In this document: positions 26,654 through 36,412 of the stretch, one piece after another
How positions within the stretch are numbered: the first letter of the stretch is position 1
How the letters are laid out: each line of letters opens with the position of its first letter
Assembly (NCBI RefSeq): GCF_947503125.1
Contig: NZ_CANNCR010000002.1
Location: forward strand, 232,327-296,326
Direction of reading: 5' to 3'
Source: an uncultured Metabacillus sp.
GTDB lineage: Bacteria; Bacillota; Bacilli; Bacillales; Bacillaceae
DNA: 64,000 bases
Made by a program: the position numbers and the translations under genes
The notes under the pieces: model-generated
Seen by the model: the letters and a program-made list of their open reading frames with translations, nothing else
Told to the model about the DNA's origin: nothing
Database searches by the model: none

Positions 26654-28009
26654 ATGGGAAAAATTTTTGATCAAGCAGAAAATGGGCTGTCAACGAAGAA
26701 GATTCTAAGGTTCTTTGTCCCCTTAGGGTTATCTGCTAGCTTAGTAACGTTTTCCCACATGATTATTAATGGGACGTTAACAAGGGGAGAAAATGCAGAG
26801 GTTGTTATTGCAAGCTATGTCATCGCAATGAGTTTATTTGGGATTACAGAACGTCTCGGTGTCTTATTGAGGAATGCATGCTCGGCACTTGTTAGGGACA
26901 GGGTATCGTTTAAAGTAATGTCTGCTGTTGCGGCATATGTCGTAGCAGCTTTAATGATTGTGGCTGGAACAATTGCTTACACTCCAGCAGGGAAATGGAT
27001 ATTTTCAACCTTCTTTGGAGCAGATTCCAATATGATCGTTCAAATAGTCGATGTTTATCAAATTCTTATCATCGTCACCTTTTTTTCTGCGATCCGCTGT
27101 TTATTTCAAGGGGTTATCATCTTAAATAGACAAACGAAATGGCTGACAATTGGCATGATTATTCGGTTAATTGTCATGTATGGATTATCCCTTCTATTTA
27201 TTCGATCAGGTAATATTAATGCGCAGACAGGAGCAATCATCTTTTTATCAGGAATGATCGTTGAATGTCTGATAAGTTTTATCGAAGGGCGAGCATTGGT
27301 CAAAAAAATGGTAGGTAATGATGAACAACATACAATAACGAAGAAGTCGCAAATTTTTAATTTTTACAATCCTTTAATCCTCTCATCTCTCATTATTGTA
27401 ATGGTAGGACCAATTATTAATTCCTTTTTAGGTAAAACGAGTGAAATAGAGTTAGCGATTGCTTCATATGCAATTGCTTTAAGTATTGCTCAGCTTTTTT
27501 TAAGCTTTTTTAGTTATATTCATCAAATTGTTTTAACCTTTTATAAGGATCATCCGCAAAAAGTGCAGAGGTTTACATTAATGATTGGATTTATTCCAAC
27601 TTGTATATTAGCTGTTTTTTGCTTTACACCTATTGGAGGATATGTAATTGAGCATGCATTAGGTGCTAATGAACGCTTGGTTGCTGCAAGCTTGGATAGT
27701 TTAAAAGTGTTTATGCTTATGACACTTGTTTTTCCATTTATTGATTATTGTAATGGACTGTTAATGGTAAGGAAGCAAACAAAAATTATGGTTATTTCCC
27801 AATCAACCAATTTATTGTTTACCTTTCTCATTTTATTGCTAACTTCAAGTCTATTTCCTTACTGGAACGGAAAGATCGGTGCATTGGCTCAATCAATTGG
27901 AATGCTGGCAGAGTTATGTGTTTTATTTGTGATCATTAATAAAATCGAAAAGAAAGCAAACAATAGCCATCAGCTGAAACATAGGGAGAATAAGTATGTA
28001 AATGGATAA
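26654..28009 (+). CDS. MATE-like multidrug/lipid flippase family membrane protein
   Basis: 451 residues with about twelve predicted membrane segments in two halves. The N-terminal LRFFVPLGLSASLVTFSHM and central FNFYNPLILSSLI resemble the MATE/MVF-type flippase superfamily; Bacillus relatives are annotated as multi-antimicrobial extrusion proteins. The start is doubtful because AAGGGAG directly touches ATG 26654; no better start is visible before the first membrane span. Substrate unknown. Confidence 0.7.
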   Translation: MGKIFDQAENGLSTKKILRFFVPLGLSASLVTFSHMIINGTLTRGENAEVVIASYVIAMSLFGITERLGVLLRNACSALVRDRVSFKVMSAVAAYVVAALMIVAGTIAYTPAGKWIFSTFFGADSNMIVQIVDVYQILIIVTFFSAIRCLFQGVIILNRQTKWLTIGMIIRLIVMYGLSLLFIRSGNINAQTGAIIFLSGMIVECLISFIEGRALVKKMVGNDEQHTITKKSQIFNFYNPLILSSLIIVMVGPIINSFLGKTSEIELAIASYAIALSIAQLFLSFFSYIHQIVLTFYKDHPQKVQRFTLMIGFIPTCILAVFCFTPIGGYVIEHALGANERLVAASLDSLKVFMLMTLVFPFIDYCNGLLMVRKQTKIMVISQSTNLLFTFLILLLTSSLFPYWNGKIGALAQSIGMLAELCVLFVIINKIEKKANNSHQLKHRENKYVNG

Positions 28010-28039
28010 GGAAGAGGTATCATATATGTTTTAATCGGT

Positions 28040-28073
28040 TAAGCTGCCACTTATGAATGGCAGCTTATTTTTT
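28040..28073 (+). terminator. Terminator after the MATE-like gene
   Basis: TAAGCTGCCA/TGGCAGCTTA is a perfect 10-bp stem followed by TTTTTT. Confidence 0.85.
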
Positions 28074-28074
28074 G

Positions 28075-28419
28075 AGTTTTGTCCAGCATAAGCTTTATTC
28101 ATGATTAACAATCAGCTCAGAATGTGTTATGCACAATACAACAGTACGCTAAGGTGAAAAGAAAAGGAATAAGTATGTGAGACTCAGCTAAAGTGTCATA
28201 GGGAGAACTAACTGACACACTGAAGCGAGAAGGATTCTGTCGGCACGTATAAAAGATAAAAGCTGAAGCAAAAAAATAACAGATATGTTTTTTTACAGAG
28301 CGATGAAAAATCCATACAAGATATCATCTGGAGGTGTTTTACGAAGTCCTTTTTATTGTTTATGGTAAAATAAATTGTCTTATATTTTCATATTTTAATG
28401 ACAGCTAGGAGATCTGCAA
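28075..28419. other. Gene-free stretch
   Basis: About 345 bases without a supportable ORF on either strand. A GTGTCA/TGACAC inverted pair lies near 28195-28230. The base composition is less AT-biased around 28140-28270 than in typical intergenic DNA, so it could be a decayed gene, but no homology was recognised. Confidence 0.4.
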
Positions 28420-29046
28420 ATGAATATACTTGTAAAATGCATCATACTTGGAATTGCCGCAGCTGTGCAAGGCTTAGCAATGGCTGTTTTTTTATTTCCG
28501 CACTTTATACCCTCAGGTGGTGCTGCAAGTGTTGGGGTATTATTAAATGTCCTATTGAATATTCCATATGCCTATTCACTTTGGTTTTTAAATGCCGGGT
28601 TGTTACTTGCAGCAGTAAAATGGCTCGGTAAAAAGAGTGCGCTGTGGACAATGTACTGTGTAACGGTTACATCTTCGGTGATTAACTGGATTTCCCCGCT
28701 GATTAAAGATCCATTATCTTATGTTTTACTTGATATTTTTGATATTGCTTTCGGATCAGTTTTCTTTGGTTTAGGGTTAGGAATATTGTTCCGAATGGGA
28801 GCCTCTTCAGGCGGAATGGATATTTTAGCCTTGATTCTTTCAAGGGCTTTTGGATTTTCACCAGGCAAAGCACTTTTTTTGATTAATGGAATCTTATTAG
28901 GTATAACAGGAATTGTTGTTTCATGGAACATTATTATTTACGCATTACTTTGTCAATTTATTGGGACAAAGGTATTAGATGCAATTTACAAGCTTCCTGT
29001 TAAATCAAGAAGTTTAAAAGCTCACAAGGAGCAAGAAATATTTTAA
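28420..29046 (+). CDS. YitT/YczE-type integral membrane protein
   Basis: 208 residues with about five to six membrane segments. FFPxFIPSGGAASVG-like and FRMGASSGGMDILALIL are the paired signatures of the YitT family. The DUF2179 cytoplasmic domain found in longer YitT proteins is absent; the protein ends soon after the last span. CTAGGAGATC provides a strong RBS. Family function is unknown. Confidence 0.85.
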   Translation: MNILVKCIILGIAAAVQGLAMAVFLFPHFIPSGGAASVGVLLNVLLNIPYAYSLWFLNAGLLLAAVKWLGKKSALWTMYCVTVTSSVINWISPLIKDPLSYVLLDIFDIAFGSVFFGLGLGILFRMGASSGGMDILALILSRAFGFSPGKALFLINGILLGITGIVVSWNIIIYALLCQFIGTKVLDAIYKLPVKSRSLKAHKEQEIF

Positions 29047-29147
29047 TAAAAAAATATTTTTGGCCAACCCTAATAAATGCCTAACAATTTTTAGTTCTTA
29101 TTATCATTAAATAAATTGTAACTAAAAAACAGTTAGGATGAAGGTTA

Positions 29148-29306
29148 ATGGCAAAAAGATATCGCGGAAAATCACTGAAAAAATTACCTTCTAAAGGCAG
29201 AGGTACATGTCCGATTTGTGGAAAAACGAGAATAAAATTATTATATCCATATAAAAGAGAAGGAAAGCAATTGCTAAATGTATGCAAAAATTGCCGAGAT
29301 AAATAG
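29148..29306 (+). CDS. Small zinc-ribbon protein (52 residues)
   Basis: The frame from ATG 29148 to TAG 29304-29306 encodes a basic protein with two CxxC knuckles, CPIC and CKNC, about 24 residues apart. This is a zinc-ribbon spacing recalling small ribosome- or RNA-associated proteins. The N terminus KRYRGKSLKK is highly basic. AAGGTTA upstream is a weak RBS, and a strong terminator follows. I infer a zinc-binding, nucleic-acid-contacting protein; no family name is claimed. Confidence 0.7.
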   Translation: MAKRYRGKSLKKLPSKGRGTCPICGKTRIKLLYPYKREGKQLLNVCKNCRDK

Positions 29307-29333
29307 GAAGTCTTTTAGAACCAATCTGACAGT

Positions 29334-29360
29334 GTCAACGTGAAAACGTTGACTTTTCTT
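29334..29360 (+). terminator. Terminator containing a cre-like sequence
   Basis: GTCAACG/CGTTGAC stem around TGAAAA, followed by TTTTCTTTTT. TGAAAACGTTGACT at 29341-29354 also matches 13 of 14 cre positions, 150 bp upstream of the biotin-carrier gene; this may be a by-product of the hairpin. Confidence 0.75.
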
Positions 29361-29504
29361 TTTCTAATGGTTATCTCAAATAGTTTAAATAATTCAAATA
29401 TTCATTGTTGATTATAACTAGCTTTTACATGAATAGTATATAACTAGGCAGTTATTTTTAAATAATAAAAGCTTTATAACATAAATGAAAGGGGCTGAAT
29501 ATGA

Positions 29505-29714
29505 ATGCAGATTATGACAAATATGGCGGGAAGCGTCTGGAAAATCTTAGTTGCAGTTGGGGATACAGTCGAAGAGGGACAGGATGTTATCATCCTAGAA
29601 TCAATGAAAATGGAAATTCCAATCACTTCAGAGTGTAAGGGTACAGTAAAAAAAATTAATATAAATGAAGGTGACTTTGTAAACGATGGTGATGTGTTAA
29701 TTGAATTAATGTAA
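29505..29714 (+). CDS. yngHB: Biotin carboxyl carrier protein subunit (YngHB-like)
   Basis: 69-residue stand-alone biotinyl domain with the biotin-lysine motif ESMKMEIP (Lys about 35). It matches the short BCCP of the B. subtilis yng cluster and would carry CO2 between the biotin carboxylase and carboxyltransferase encoded downstream. AAAGGGG precedes the ATG. A 172-bp gap with a perfect cre site separates it from the carboxyltransferase gene, so separate transcription is possible. Confidence 0.88.
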   Translation: MQIMTNMAGSVWKILVAVGDTVEEGQDVIILESMKMEIPITSECKGTVKKININEGDFVNDGDVLIELM

Positions 29715-29768
29715 CTCACTGTCATTTGCCCATTTAATACGATTGAAGATTATACGATAGAAAATCAA

Positions 29769-29782
29769 TGTAAACGCTTCCT
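29769..29782 (+). promoter_or_regulatory. Perfect cre site (CcpA operator)
   Basis: TGTAAACGCTTCCT matches all 14 positions of TGWAARCGYTWNCW. It lies 105 bp before the acyl-CoA carboxylase gene, so carbon-catabolite repression of the operon is likely. Confidence 0.75.
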
Positions 29783-29886
29783 TTAGGTTTGAAATCATTT
29801 TTTCATTGTTAAAGAATTTTGATCAGTTGTTTATGAAGCAGCAGTTAAATTCCAACAGGCTATATGTTTTATAGGAGGGAACGGCT

Positions 29887-31416
29887 ATGTCGCTTGAAAA
29901 AGCATTGCAAGAAAAGCTGGAAACGATAAAAAAAGGAGGAGCACCTAAATACCATGTTAAAAATGCGGAAAAGGGAAAGCTTTTTGTACGGAAACGAATT
30001 GAATTACTATTTGACAACGGTTTACAACTAGAAGATGCTTTACTGGCTAATTGTATGGAAGACCATTTACCGGCAGATGGTGTTGTCACGGGTATCGGGA
30101 AAGTAAATGGGCAAACTGTCTGTGTTATGGGTAATGATTCCACTATAAAAGCAGGATCCTGGGGGGCAAAAACAGTTGAGAAAATCATCCGAATCCAGGA
30201 AACAGCGGATAAGCTTAGTGTACCACTGATTTATTTAGTTGATTCGGCAGGGGCGAGAATTACAGATCAAATCGAGATGTTTCCAGGCCGACGTGGTGCA
30301 GGGAGAATATTCTACAATCAAGTGAAACTATCGGGGAAAATTCCGCAAGTTTGTATTTTATTTGGACCTTCGGCTGCAGGAGGAGCATATATCCCTGCTT
30401 TTTGTGATGTTGTAATCATGGTAAACCGGAATGCATCCATGTATTTAGGTTCACCCCGTATGGCAGAAATGGTTATAGGAGAACGCGTTTCGCTTGAAGA
30501 GATGGGAGGAGCGAGGATGCATTGTACTGTTTCAGGATGTGGTGACATTTTGGCCAATTCTGAAGAAGAGGCTATTTCTTTAGCACGCAGATATCTCTCT
30601 TATTTACCAGCCAATTTTTCAGAAAGACCGCCATTAAAAGAAGCACTCCCTCCTAAAACACATGATCAATCATTAGAAGATATCATTCCAAAAAATCAGA
30701 ATGCTCCATTTAATATAAAGGATTTAATTGATCGAATGATCGATCAGGATTCATTTTTTGAAATTAAAGCATTGTTTGCTCCAGAACTTATTACAGGCTT
30801 TTGTCGGTTAAATGGCCAATCGGTCGGGATCATAGCAAATCAGCCAAAAGTAAAGGGGGGTGTCCTATTTCATGATTCAGCAGATAAGGCTGCAAGGTTT
30901 ATTACGTTATGTGATGCATTTAATATTCCCTTGTTATTTTTAGCTGATATCCCTGGATTCATGATTGGGACGAAGGTGGAGCGAGCAGGAATCATTCGAC
31001 ATGGGGCAAAAATGATTTCCGCCATGTCAGAAGCGACCGTTCCAAAAATATCAATAATTGTTCGCAAGGCGTATGGTGCAGGGCTATATGCAATGGCAGG
31101 ACCAGCATTTGAACCAGATTGCTGCCTGGCTCTACCGACAGCATCAATTGCTGTGATGGGACCGGAAGCAGCAGTAAACGCAGTTTATGCTAATAAGATC
31201 GCAGAGTTGCCAAAAGAAGAGCAGAAGGCTTTTATTGAAGAAAAACGGGAGGAATACAAAAAAGACATCGATCTTTATCGACTTGCATCAGAAATGATTA
31301 TCGACGGAATCATCCCGCCTAACTCATTAAGAAAAGAACTACTCACAAGGTTTGAAGCATATCAAACAAAGTATCTCCCTTTTTCACAGCGAAAACACCC
31401 TGTTTATCCTGTTTAA
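29887..31416 (+). CDS. yngE: Acyl-CoA carboxylase carboxyltransferase subunit (YngE-like)
   Basis: 509 residues with paired N- and C-terminal carboxyltransferase (crotonase-fold) domains, as in methylcrotonyl- and propionyl-CoA carboxylase beta subunits. SAGARI, FGPSAAGGAY and GAGLYAMAG form the oxyanion and acyl-CoA sites. AGGAGGGAACG precedes the ATG. With biotin carboxylase, BCCP and methylglutaconyl-CoA hydratase-like genes in the same cluster, 3-methylcrotonyl-CoA of leucine breakdown is the best substrate guess. Confidence 0.88.
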   Translation: MSLEKALQEKLETIKKGGAPKYHVKNAEKGKLFVRKRIELLFDNGLQLEDALLANCMEDHLPADGVVTGIGKVNGQTVCVMGNDSTIKAGSWGAKTVEKIIRIQETADKLSVPLIYLVDSAGARITDQIEMFPGRRGAGRIFYNQVKLSGKIPQVCILFGPSAAGGAYIPAFCDVVIMVNRNASMYLGSPRMAEMVIGERVSLEEMGGARMHCTVSGCGDILANSEEEAISLARRYLSYLPANFSERPPLKEALPPKTHDQSLEDIIPKNQNAPFNIKDLIDRMIDQDSFFEIKALFAPELITGFCRLNGQSVGIIANQPKVKGGVLFHDSADKAARFITLCDAFNIPLLFLADIPGFMIGTKVERAGIIRHGAKMISAMSEATVPKISIIVRKAYGAGLYAMAGPAFEPDCCLALPTASIAVMGPEAAVNAVYANKIAELPKEEQKAFIEEKREEYKKDIDLYRLASEMIIDGIIPPNSLRKELLTRFEAYQTKYLPFSQRKHPVYPV

Positions 31417-31445
31417 CCTCATAAAGAGAATGGAGCGGTGTCAAA

Positions 31446-32147
31446 TTGAAACCAATTTTATCGTCTTTTAAAGAAGCAGTCAGTGAAATCAAAGATGGTG
31501 CAACCATAATGGTTGGCGGCTTTGGGCTTTGCGGGATACCGGAGAACTTAATCAAAGCGCTCTGTCATACTGGTGTTAAAAATCTCACCGTGATTTCAAA
31601 TAATTGCGGTGTTGATGATTGGGGACTTGGCTTACTTTTAAAAACGAAACAAATAAAAAGGATGATTTCCTCATATGTAGGAGAGAATAAGGAGTTTGAA
31701 CGTCAGGTATTAAATGGTGAGCTTGAGGTAGAGCTTATCCCTCAAGGCACATTGGCAGAAAAAATTCGTGCCGGCGGTGCCGGAATTCCTGCGTTTTATA
31801 CGCCAGCAGGTGTAGGAACGCCAATTGCGGAGGGCAGGGAAACTCGTATTTTTCATGGGAAGGAATATTTACTGGAAGAAGCGCTGACAGCGGATTTCAG
31901 TTTGGTCCGTGCTTGGAAAGCAGATAAAAGCGGTAATCTTATCTACAATAAAACCGCGCAAAACTTTAATCCGATGATTGCTGCCGCAGGGAGAGTGACA
32001 ATAGCTGAGGTCGAGAATTTGGTGGATAAAGGGATGCTGCCGGCTAATCATATTCATACACCAGGAATTTATGTACAAAAATTGCTTGTTGGAAAACAAG
32101 AAAAACGGATCGAACGATTAACAATTCAACATAAAAATAAGAAATAA
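31446..32147 (+). CDS. scoA: 3-oxoacid CoA-transferase subunit A
   Basis: 233 residues. [15 protein letters not shown] is the coenzyme-A binding start of AtoD/ScoA subunits, and [20 protein letters not shown] is also conserved. TTG 31446 follows GGAGCGG. It pairs with the next gene to move CoA between succinyl-CoA (or acetyl-CoA) and acetoacetate. In this operon it could activate or release acetoacetate arising from leucine. Confidence 0.9.
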   Translation: MKPILSSFKEAVSEIKDGATIMVGGFGLCGIPENLIKALCHTGVKNLTVISNNCGVDDWGLGLLLKTKQIKRMISSYVGENKEFERQVLNGELEVELIPQGTLAEKIRAGGAGIPAFYTPAGVGTPIAEGRETRIFHGKEYLLEEALTADFSLVRAWKADKSGNLIYNKTAQNFNPMIAAAGRVTIAEVENLVDKGMLPANHIHTPGIYVQKLLVGKQEKRIERLTIQHKNKK

Positions 32148-32164
32148 TGTAAAGGAGGTTTCGT

Positions 32165-32824
32165 ATGTCTGCAAATAGTAGAGAAAAGATTGCTAGAAGG
32201 GCAGAAAAAGAGATTCAAAATGGCTTTTATGTAAATCTCGGGATCGGAATGCCCACTCTTGTGGCAAACTATATTCCTTCTAACAAGCAAATCGTACTGC
32301 AATCTGAGAATGGTTTGCTTGGAATCGGCCCTTATCCAGAAAATGTTGAGGTGGATCCAGATTTAATTAATGCAGGAAAAGAAACGGTGACAGCCATCCA
32401 GGGTGCGAGCTATTTTAACAGTGCTGAATCATTTGCGATGATTCGCGGCGGACATATCGATCTAGCGATACTCGGAGGCATGGAAGTATCAGAAAATGGC
32501 GATCTTGCCAATTGGATGATTCCCGGCAAAATGATTAAAGGCATGGGAGGTGCGATGGACCTTGTCCATGGAGCAAGAAAAATTATCGTCATCATGGATC
32601 ATACAACAAAACAAGGAGAGGCAAAAATAGTAAAACAATGCACGCTTCCATTAACAGGAAAAAGGGTAGTTGATCAGATTATCACCGAACGCGCTGTAAT
32701 CGATGTAACAAGTAAAGGTTTAAGACTTGTGGAAACGGCCAAGGGCTATTCAGTAGAAGATATTCAATCTGTTACGGAGCCGGATTTAATCATCGACGAC
32801 CAGACTAAGGTTGGAGCTTTCTAG
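32165..32824 (+). CDS. scoB: 3-oxoacid CoA-transferase subunit B
   Basis: 219 residues. The catalytic glutamate lies in [11 protein letters not shown], and [15 protein letters not shown] is family-typical. AAAGGAGG lies seven bases before ATG. It forms the heteromeric enzyme with the preceding subunit. Confidence 0.92.
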   Translation: MSANSREKIARRAEKEIQNGFYVNLGIGMPTLVANYIPSNKQIVLQSENGLLGIGPYPENVEVDPDLINAGKETVTAIQGASYFNSAESFAMIRGGHIDLAILGGMEVSENGDLANWMIPGKMIKGMGGAMDLVHGARKIIVIMDHTTKQGEAKIVKQCTLPLTGKRVVDQIITERAVIDVTSKGLRLVETAKGYSVEDIQSVTEPDLIIDDQTKVGAF

Positions 32825-32876
32825 TTAAATAGAAACAGATTTTATCTGACCGCAAATAAGAAAGGATTGAAGCGCG

Positions 32877-34016
32877 ATGAATTTTGATTTAACAAATGAA
32901 CAAGAAATGATTCGCAACTTGATTCACGAATTTGCTGAGGAAGAGGTCGCACCTGGAACGGATGAAAGAGACCGAACAGGTGCATTTCCAGAAAAAATTT
33001 TTGAGCAATTGGCAGGGCTCGGGATGCTGGGGCTCCCTTTTCCTGAAGAATATGGCGGCAGCGGTGCAGATACAATCAGCTTCGCCATCGTGACGGAAGA
33101 ATTAAGCAGAGTTTGCGCCTCAACCGGTATCACCTATTCGGCCCATATTTCTTTAGGTGCTGCACCAATCCATTTATTCGGTACCCCAGAACAAAAGAAA
33201 AAATATTTAACACCGCTTTGTCAAGGTGAATATTTAGGTGCATTCGGCCTAACTGAACCTAATGCCGGTTCAGATGCAGGCGGAACACAAACAAAGGCCA
33301 CTCTTCAAGGAGAACACTGGGTAATAAATGGGTCAAAATGTTTTATTACAAATGCGGGCTATGCAAAAAATCTGGCCATTACGGCTGTAACTGATCAGGC
33401 ACAAGGAACAAAAGGCATTAGTGCATTTATTATTCCAACAGATGCAAGCGGATTTTCAGTGGTAAATAATTACGAAAAAATGGGTTTGCATGCCTCAAAT
33501 ACAACAGAACTCATTTTAGAAAATGTCACGATTCCTAAAGAAAATCTTCTTGGAACAGAAGGGAATGGCTTTAAACAATTTTTAGCGACATTAGATGGAG
33601 GAAGAATTGGAATTGGCGCTATGGCTGTAGGCATCGCACAGGGTGCCTATGAAAAATCCTTACAATATTCGAAGGAACGCAAGCAATTTGGTAAAAGCTT
33701 ATCTGCGTTTCAAGCGATCCAATTTAAATTGGCCGATATGGCAATGAAAATTGAATTGGCTCGAAATATGGTGTATAAAGCAGCATGGTTAAAGGATCAA
33801 GGGAAAAAATTCAAAAAGGAAGCGGCGATTGCAAAATTATTTGCATCAGAAATGTGTATGAAGGTCTGTGACCAAGCCATTCAGATTCATGGCGGTTACG
33901 GATATATGAAGGAATATCAGGTAGAGCGATTTTTCCGTGATGCAAAGCTTTTGGAAATTGGGGAAGGAACATCAGAGGTTCAGCGGATGGTAATTGCCAG
34001 ACAAATAGGATGTTAG
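32877..34016 (+). CDS. yngJ: Acyl-CoA dehydrogenase (YngJ-like)
   Basis: 379 residues, FAD-dependent. FGLTEPNAGSDAGG and CFITNA are FAD/substrate motifs, and the catalytic-base region IGEGTSEVQRMVIAR is at the C terminus in the short/medium-chain position. IHGGYGYMKEYQVER is conserved. By context it probably oxidises isovaleryl-CoA or another branched acyl-CoA before carboxylation. An AGGAT-like RBS is present. The substrate is inferred from context only. Confidence 0.9.
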   Translation: MNFDLTNEQEMIRNLIHEFAEEEVAPGTDERDRTGAFPEKIFEQLAGLGMLGLPFPEEYGGSGADTISFAIVTEELSRVCASTGITYSAHISLGAAPIHLFGTPEQKKKYLTPLCQGEYLGAFGLTEPNAGSDAGGTQTKATLQGEHWVINGSKCFITNAGYAKNLAITAVTDQAQGTKGISAFIIPTDASGFSVVNNYEKMGLHASNTTELILENVTIPKENLLGTEGNGFKQFLATLDGGRIGIGAMAVGIAQGAYEKSLQYSKERKQFGKSLSAFQAIQFKLADMAMKIELARNMVYKAAWLKDQGKKFKKEAAIAKLFASEMCMKVCDQAIQIHGGYGYMKEYQVERFFRDAKLLEIGEGTSEVQRMVIARQIGC

Positions 34017-34035
34017 GCAAAAAGGGAGTGAATGG

Positions 34036-35382
34036 ATGTTTAAACGAATATTAATCGCCAATAGAGGTGAAATTGCTGTACGAATTATGCGAACATGTAA
34101 ATTGTTAGGGATTTATACGATTGGTGTTTACTCACAAGCCGATTCGGATGCCCCGCATGTCAAACTGGCTGATGAGGCTTGCTTTCTTGGCGGTCCACGG
34201 GTAGCCGAGAGCTATTTAAATATCGATAAAATTCTTGAAGTGGCATTACAAACAAAAGCTGAGGCTATTCATCCGGGCTATGGGCTCCTTTCGGAAAATC
34301 CTGAATTTGCCCGGCGCTGTGAGGAATTGGGAATTGTATTTATCGGACCATCACATAATGTAATTGCACTCATGGGTAGCAAAATTGAAGCAAGGAAGGC
34401 AATGGAAACTGCAGGTATACCGGTTGTACCAGGGAAATCGTTTCCCTTAACAGATGCTGAGGAAGCGATCGCTGCAGCAAAGCAAATTGGTTACCCGGTT
34501 ATGCTCAAAGCTTCAGCTGGTGGCGGTGGAATAGGCATGCAAATCGTAAAAAGTGATGATGAAATTCGGAAAGCCTTTGAAGGAAATCAAAAACGTGCCA
34601 AAGATTTTTTTGGCGATGGGTCGATGTATGTGGAAAAGTATATTGAACATACAAGACATATCGAAATACAAATTCTTGCCGATGGCGCTGGAAATACAAT
34701 TTATTTATGGGAGCGTGAGTGCTCGATCCAACGTCGTCACCAAAAGGTTGTTGAAGAAGCCCCATCCCCTTTTTTAGATGAGATTGTTCGACAAAAAATG
34801 GGGGAGGCAGCGGTAACCGCAGCAAAATCAATCGGTTATAAAAATGCTGGAACGATTGAATTTTTGGTAGATGAACAAAAGCAATTCTATTTTCTGGAAA
34901 TGAATACCCGGCTTCAAGTCGAGCATCCTGTCACCGAAGAAATAACCGGATTGGATTTAGTCGCTGAGCAGCTTCGAATTGCAACAGGTGGAACCTTAAC
35001 AATTACACAAGGAGATGTTAAAAAAGACGGCCATGCGATTGAAGTAAGAATCTATGCAGAGGATCCAAAAACCTTTTATCCATCCCCGGGTAAAATAACG
35101 AAGCTAAATATCCCGCAGGGGTCTGGTATCCGCCATGAGCTCGGTATCCATGAAGCCTCAATGGTAACCACTTATTATGATCCAATGATTGCAAAGCTTG
35201 TAGTTAAAGGAAAAGAACGTGATGAGGCAATTGATAAACTTCAAGCAGCACTTTCAAAGTATGAAATTCAAGGAATTAAAACGAATATTCCTATGCTGCA
35301 AAGAGTAGCTGAACATCCTAAGTTCCGGTCTGGAGACACAACAACCGCTTTTATAGACAAATATATTAATAGAAAAACATAA
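34036..35382 (+). CDS. yngHA: Biotin carboxylase subunit of an acyl-CoA carboxylase
   Basis: 448 residues of the AccC type. HPGYGLLSENPEFA, KASAGGGGIGMQ (ATP loop) and EMNTRLQVEHPVTE (carboxylation site) are complete. It ATP-dependently carboxylates the biotin on the small BCCP. Because a dedicated carboxyltransferase is in the operon, it is probably not the housekeeping AccC. AAAGGGAGTG precedes the ATG. Confidence 0.9.
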   Translation: MFKRILIANRGEIAVRIMRTCKLLGIYTIGVYSQADSDAPHVKLADEACFLGGPRVAESYLNIDKILEVALQTKAEAIHPGYGLLSENPEFARRCEELGIVFIGPSHNVIALMGSKIEARKAMETAGIPVVPGKSFPLTDAEEAIAAAKQIGYPVMLKASAGGGGIGMQIVKSDDEIRKAFEGNQKRAKDFFGDGSMYVEKYIEHTRHIEIQILADGAGNTIYLWERECSIQRRHQKVVEEAPSPFLDEIVRQKMGEAAVTAAKSIGYKNAGTIEFLVDEQKQFYFLEMNTRLQVEHPVTEEITGLDLVAEQLRIATGGTLTITQGDVKKDGHAIEVRIYAEDPKTFYPSPGKITKLNIPQGSGIRHELGIHEASMVTTYYDPMIAKLVVKGKERDEAIDKLQAALSKYEIQGIKTNIPMLQRVAEHPKFRSGDTTTAFIDKYINRKT

Positions 35383-35412
35383 AAGAAGGAATGTTGAACA
35401 GGGAGGAGTTGG

Positions 35413-36195
35413 ATGAGTAATCCACTAGTAATCTCGACGTTAAACAACGGTATTGTGATGATCACATTACATCGTCCTGAAGCAGGTAATTCACTATCTC
35501 TCCTGCTTTTAGAAAAACTTCAAGAGACCATATCTTCAATAAAATTCGACCCTTTGGTAAGATGTGTGGTCATTACTGGAGCAGGTGAACGGATATTTTG
35601 TGCAGGTGCGGACTTAAAGGAACGGGCTAAAATGGATCAGAATCAGGTCAAAAAAGCTGTTGCAAAAATACGCGAATCAATAAATGATTTAGAAGCATTG
35701 CCGTTGCCAGTGATTGCTGCGATAAATGGGGTAGCCTTCGGCGGTGGAATAGAATTGGCCTTGGCCTGCGATATTCGAATTGCATCTGAAACAGCGAAGC
35801 TTGCTCTTACCGAGACTTCACTTGGTATTATTCCTGGCTCTGGCGGTACACAGCGTTTACCAAGATTGATCGGGAAGGGAAAAGCAAAGGAATTGATTTA
35901 TACCGCGAGAAGGATTGATGCAAATGAAGCAAAGGAAATAGGATTAGTTGAATATGTGGTTCCAGCTGAATCGGTGCTAAATAAAGCGTTAGCTATAGCG
36001 AATCAGATAGTCAAAAATGCACCGATCGCTATTACCCAAGCAAAATTTGCGATTGATAATGGCTTTGAAGTCGATTTACATTCCGGACTCGCTATCGAAA
36101 GAAGTGCCTATGAACGGACAATTCCAACTAAAGATCGGTTAGAAGGACTGCAAGCCTTTAAAGAAAAGAGACAGCCTAATTTTATCGGAGAGTAA
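35413..36195 (+). CDS. yngF: Enoyl-CoA hydratase/isomerase (methylglutaconyl-CoA hydratase-like, YngF)
   Basis: 260 residues, crotonase fold. FCAGADLKERAKM and GVAFGGGIELALACD form the oxyanion hole; ETSLGIIPGSGGTQRL carries the catalytic Glu region. The YngF/AUH-like features and the context with a methylcrotonyl-type carboxylase suggest hydration of 3-methylglutaconyl-CoA to HMG-CoA. No HMG-CoA lyase follows. GGGAGGAG precedes the ATG. Confidence 0.88.
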   Translation: MSNPLVISTLNNGIVMITLHRPEAGNSLSLLLLEKLQETISSIKFDPLVRCVVITGAGERIFCAGADLKERAKMDQNQVKKAVAKIRESINDLEALPLPVIAAINGVAFGGGIELALACDIRIASETAKLALTETSLGIIPGSGGTQRLPRLIGKGKAKELIYTARRIDANEAKEIGLVEYVVPAESVLNKALAIANQIVKNAPIAITQAKFAIDNGFEVDLHSGLAIERSAYERTIPTKDRLEGLQAFKEKRQPNFIGE

Positions 36196-36225
36196 AAACA
36201 AAACCCCCTAAAGCGGAAAGACTCC

Positions 36226-36270
36226 AAGATGCTCTAAATCATTTTTGAGAAAATTGGTTTAGGACATCTT
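36226..36270 (+). other. Imperfect inverted repeat after yngF
   Basis: AAGATG...CTAAA pairs with TTTAG...CATCTT across the segment. It has no clean T-run; it may be a weak operon terminator or a relic. The rest of the 217-bp gap shows nothing else. Confidence 0.3.
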
Positions 36271-36412
36271 TCTAAAAGAATAAGCTTTAAAGATATAGAT
36301 TTTTTATCAACAGGTTCCTCGTAACTAAATTAAATACCTTAATACGAACTTATAAATAAAAGGTTAATGTCATTGTTTTTCATAAAAGATTGATGGTTTA
36401 GGGGGGATAATC

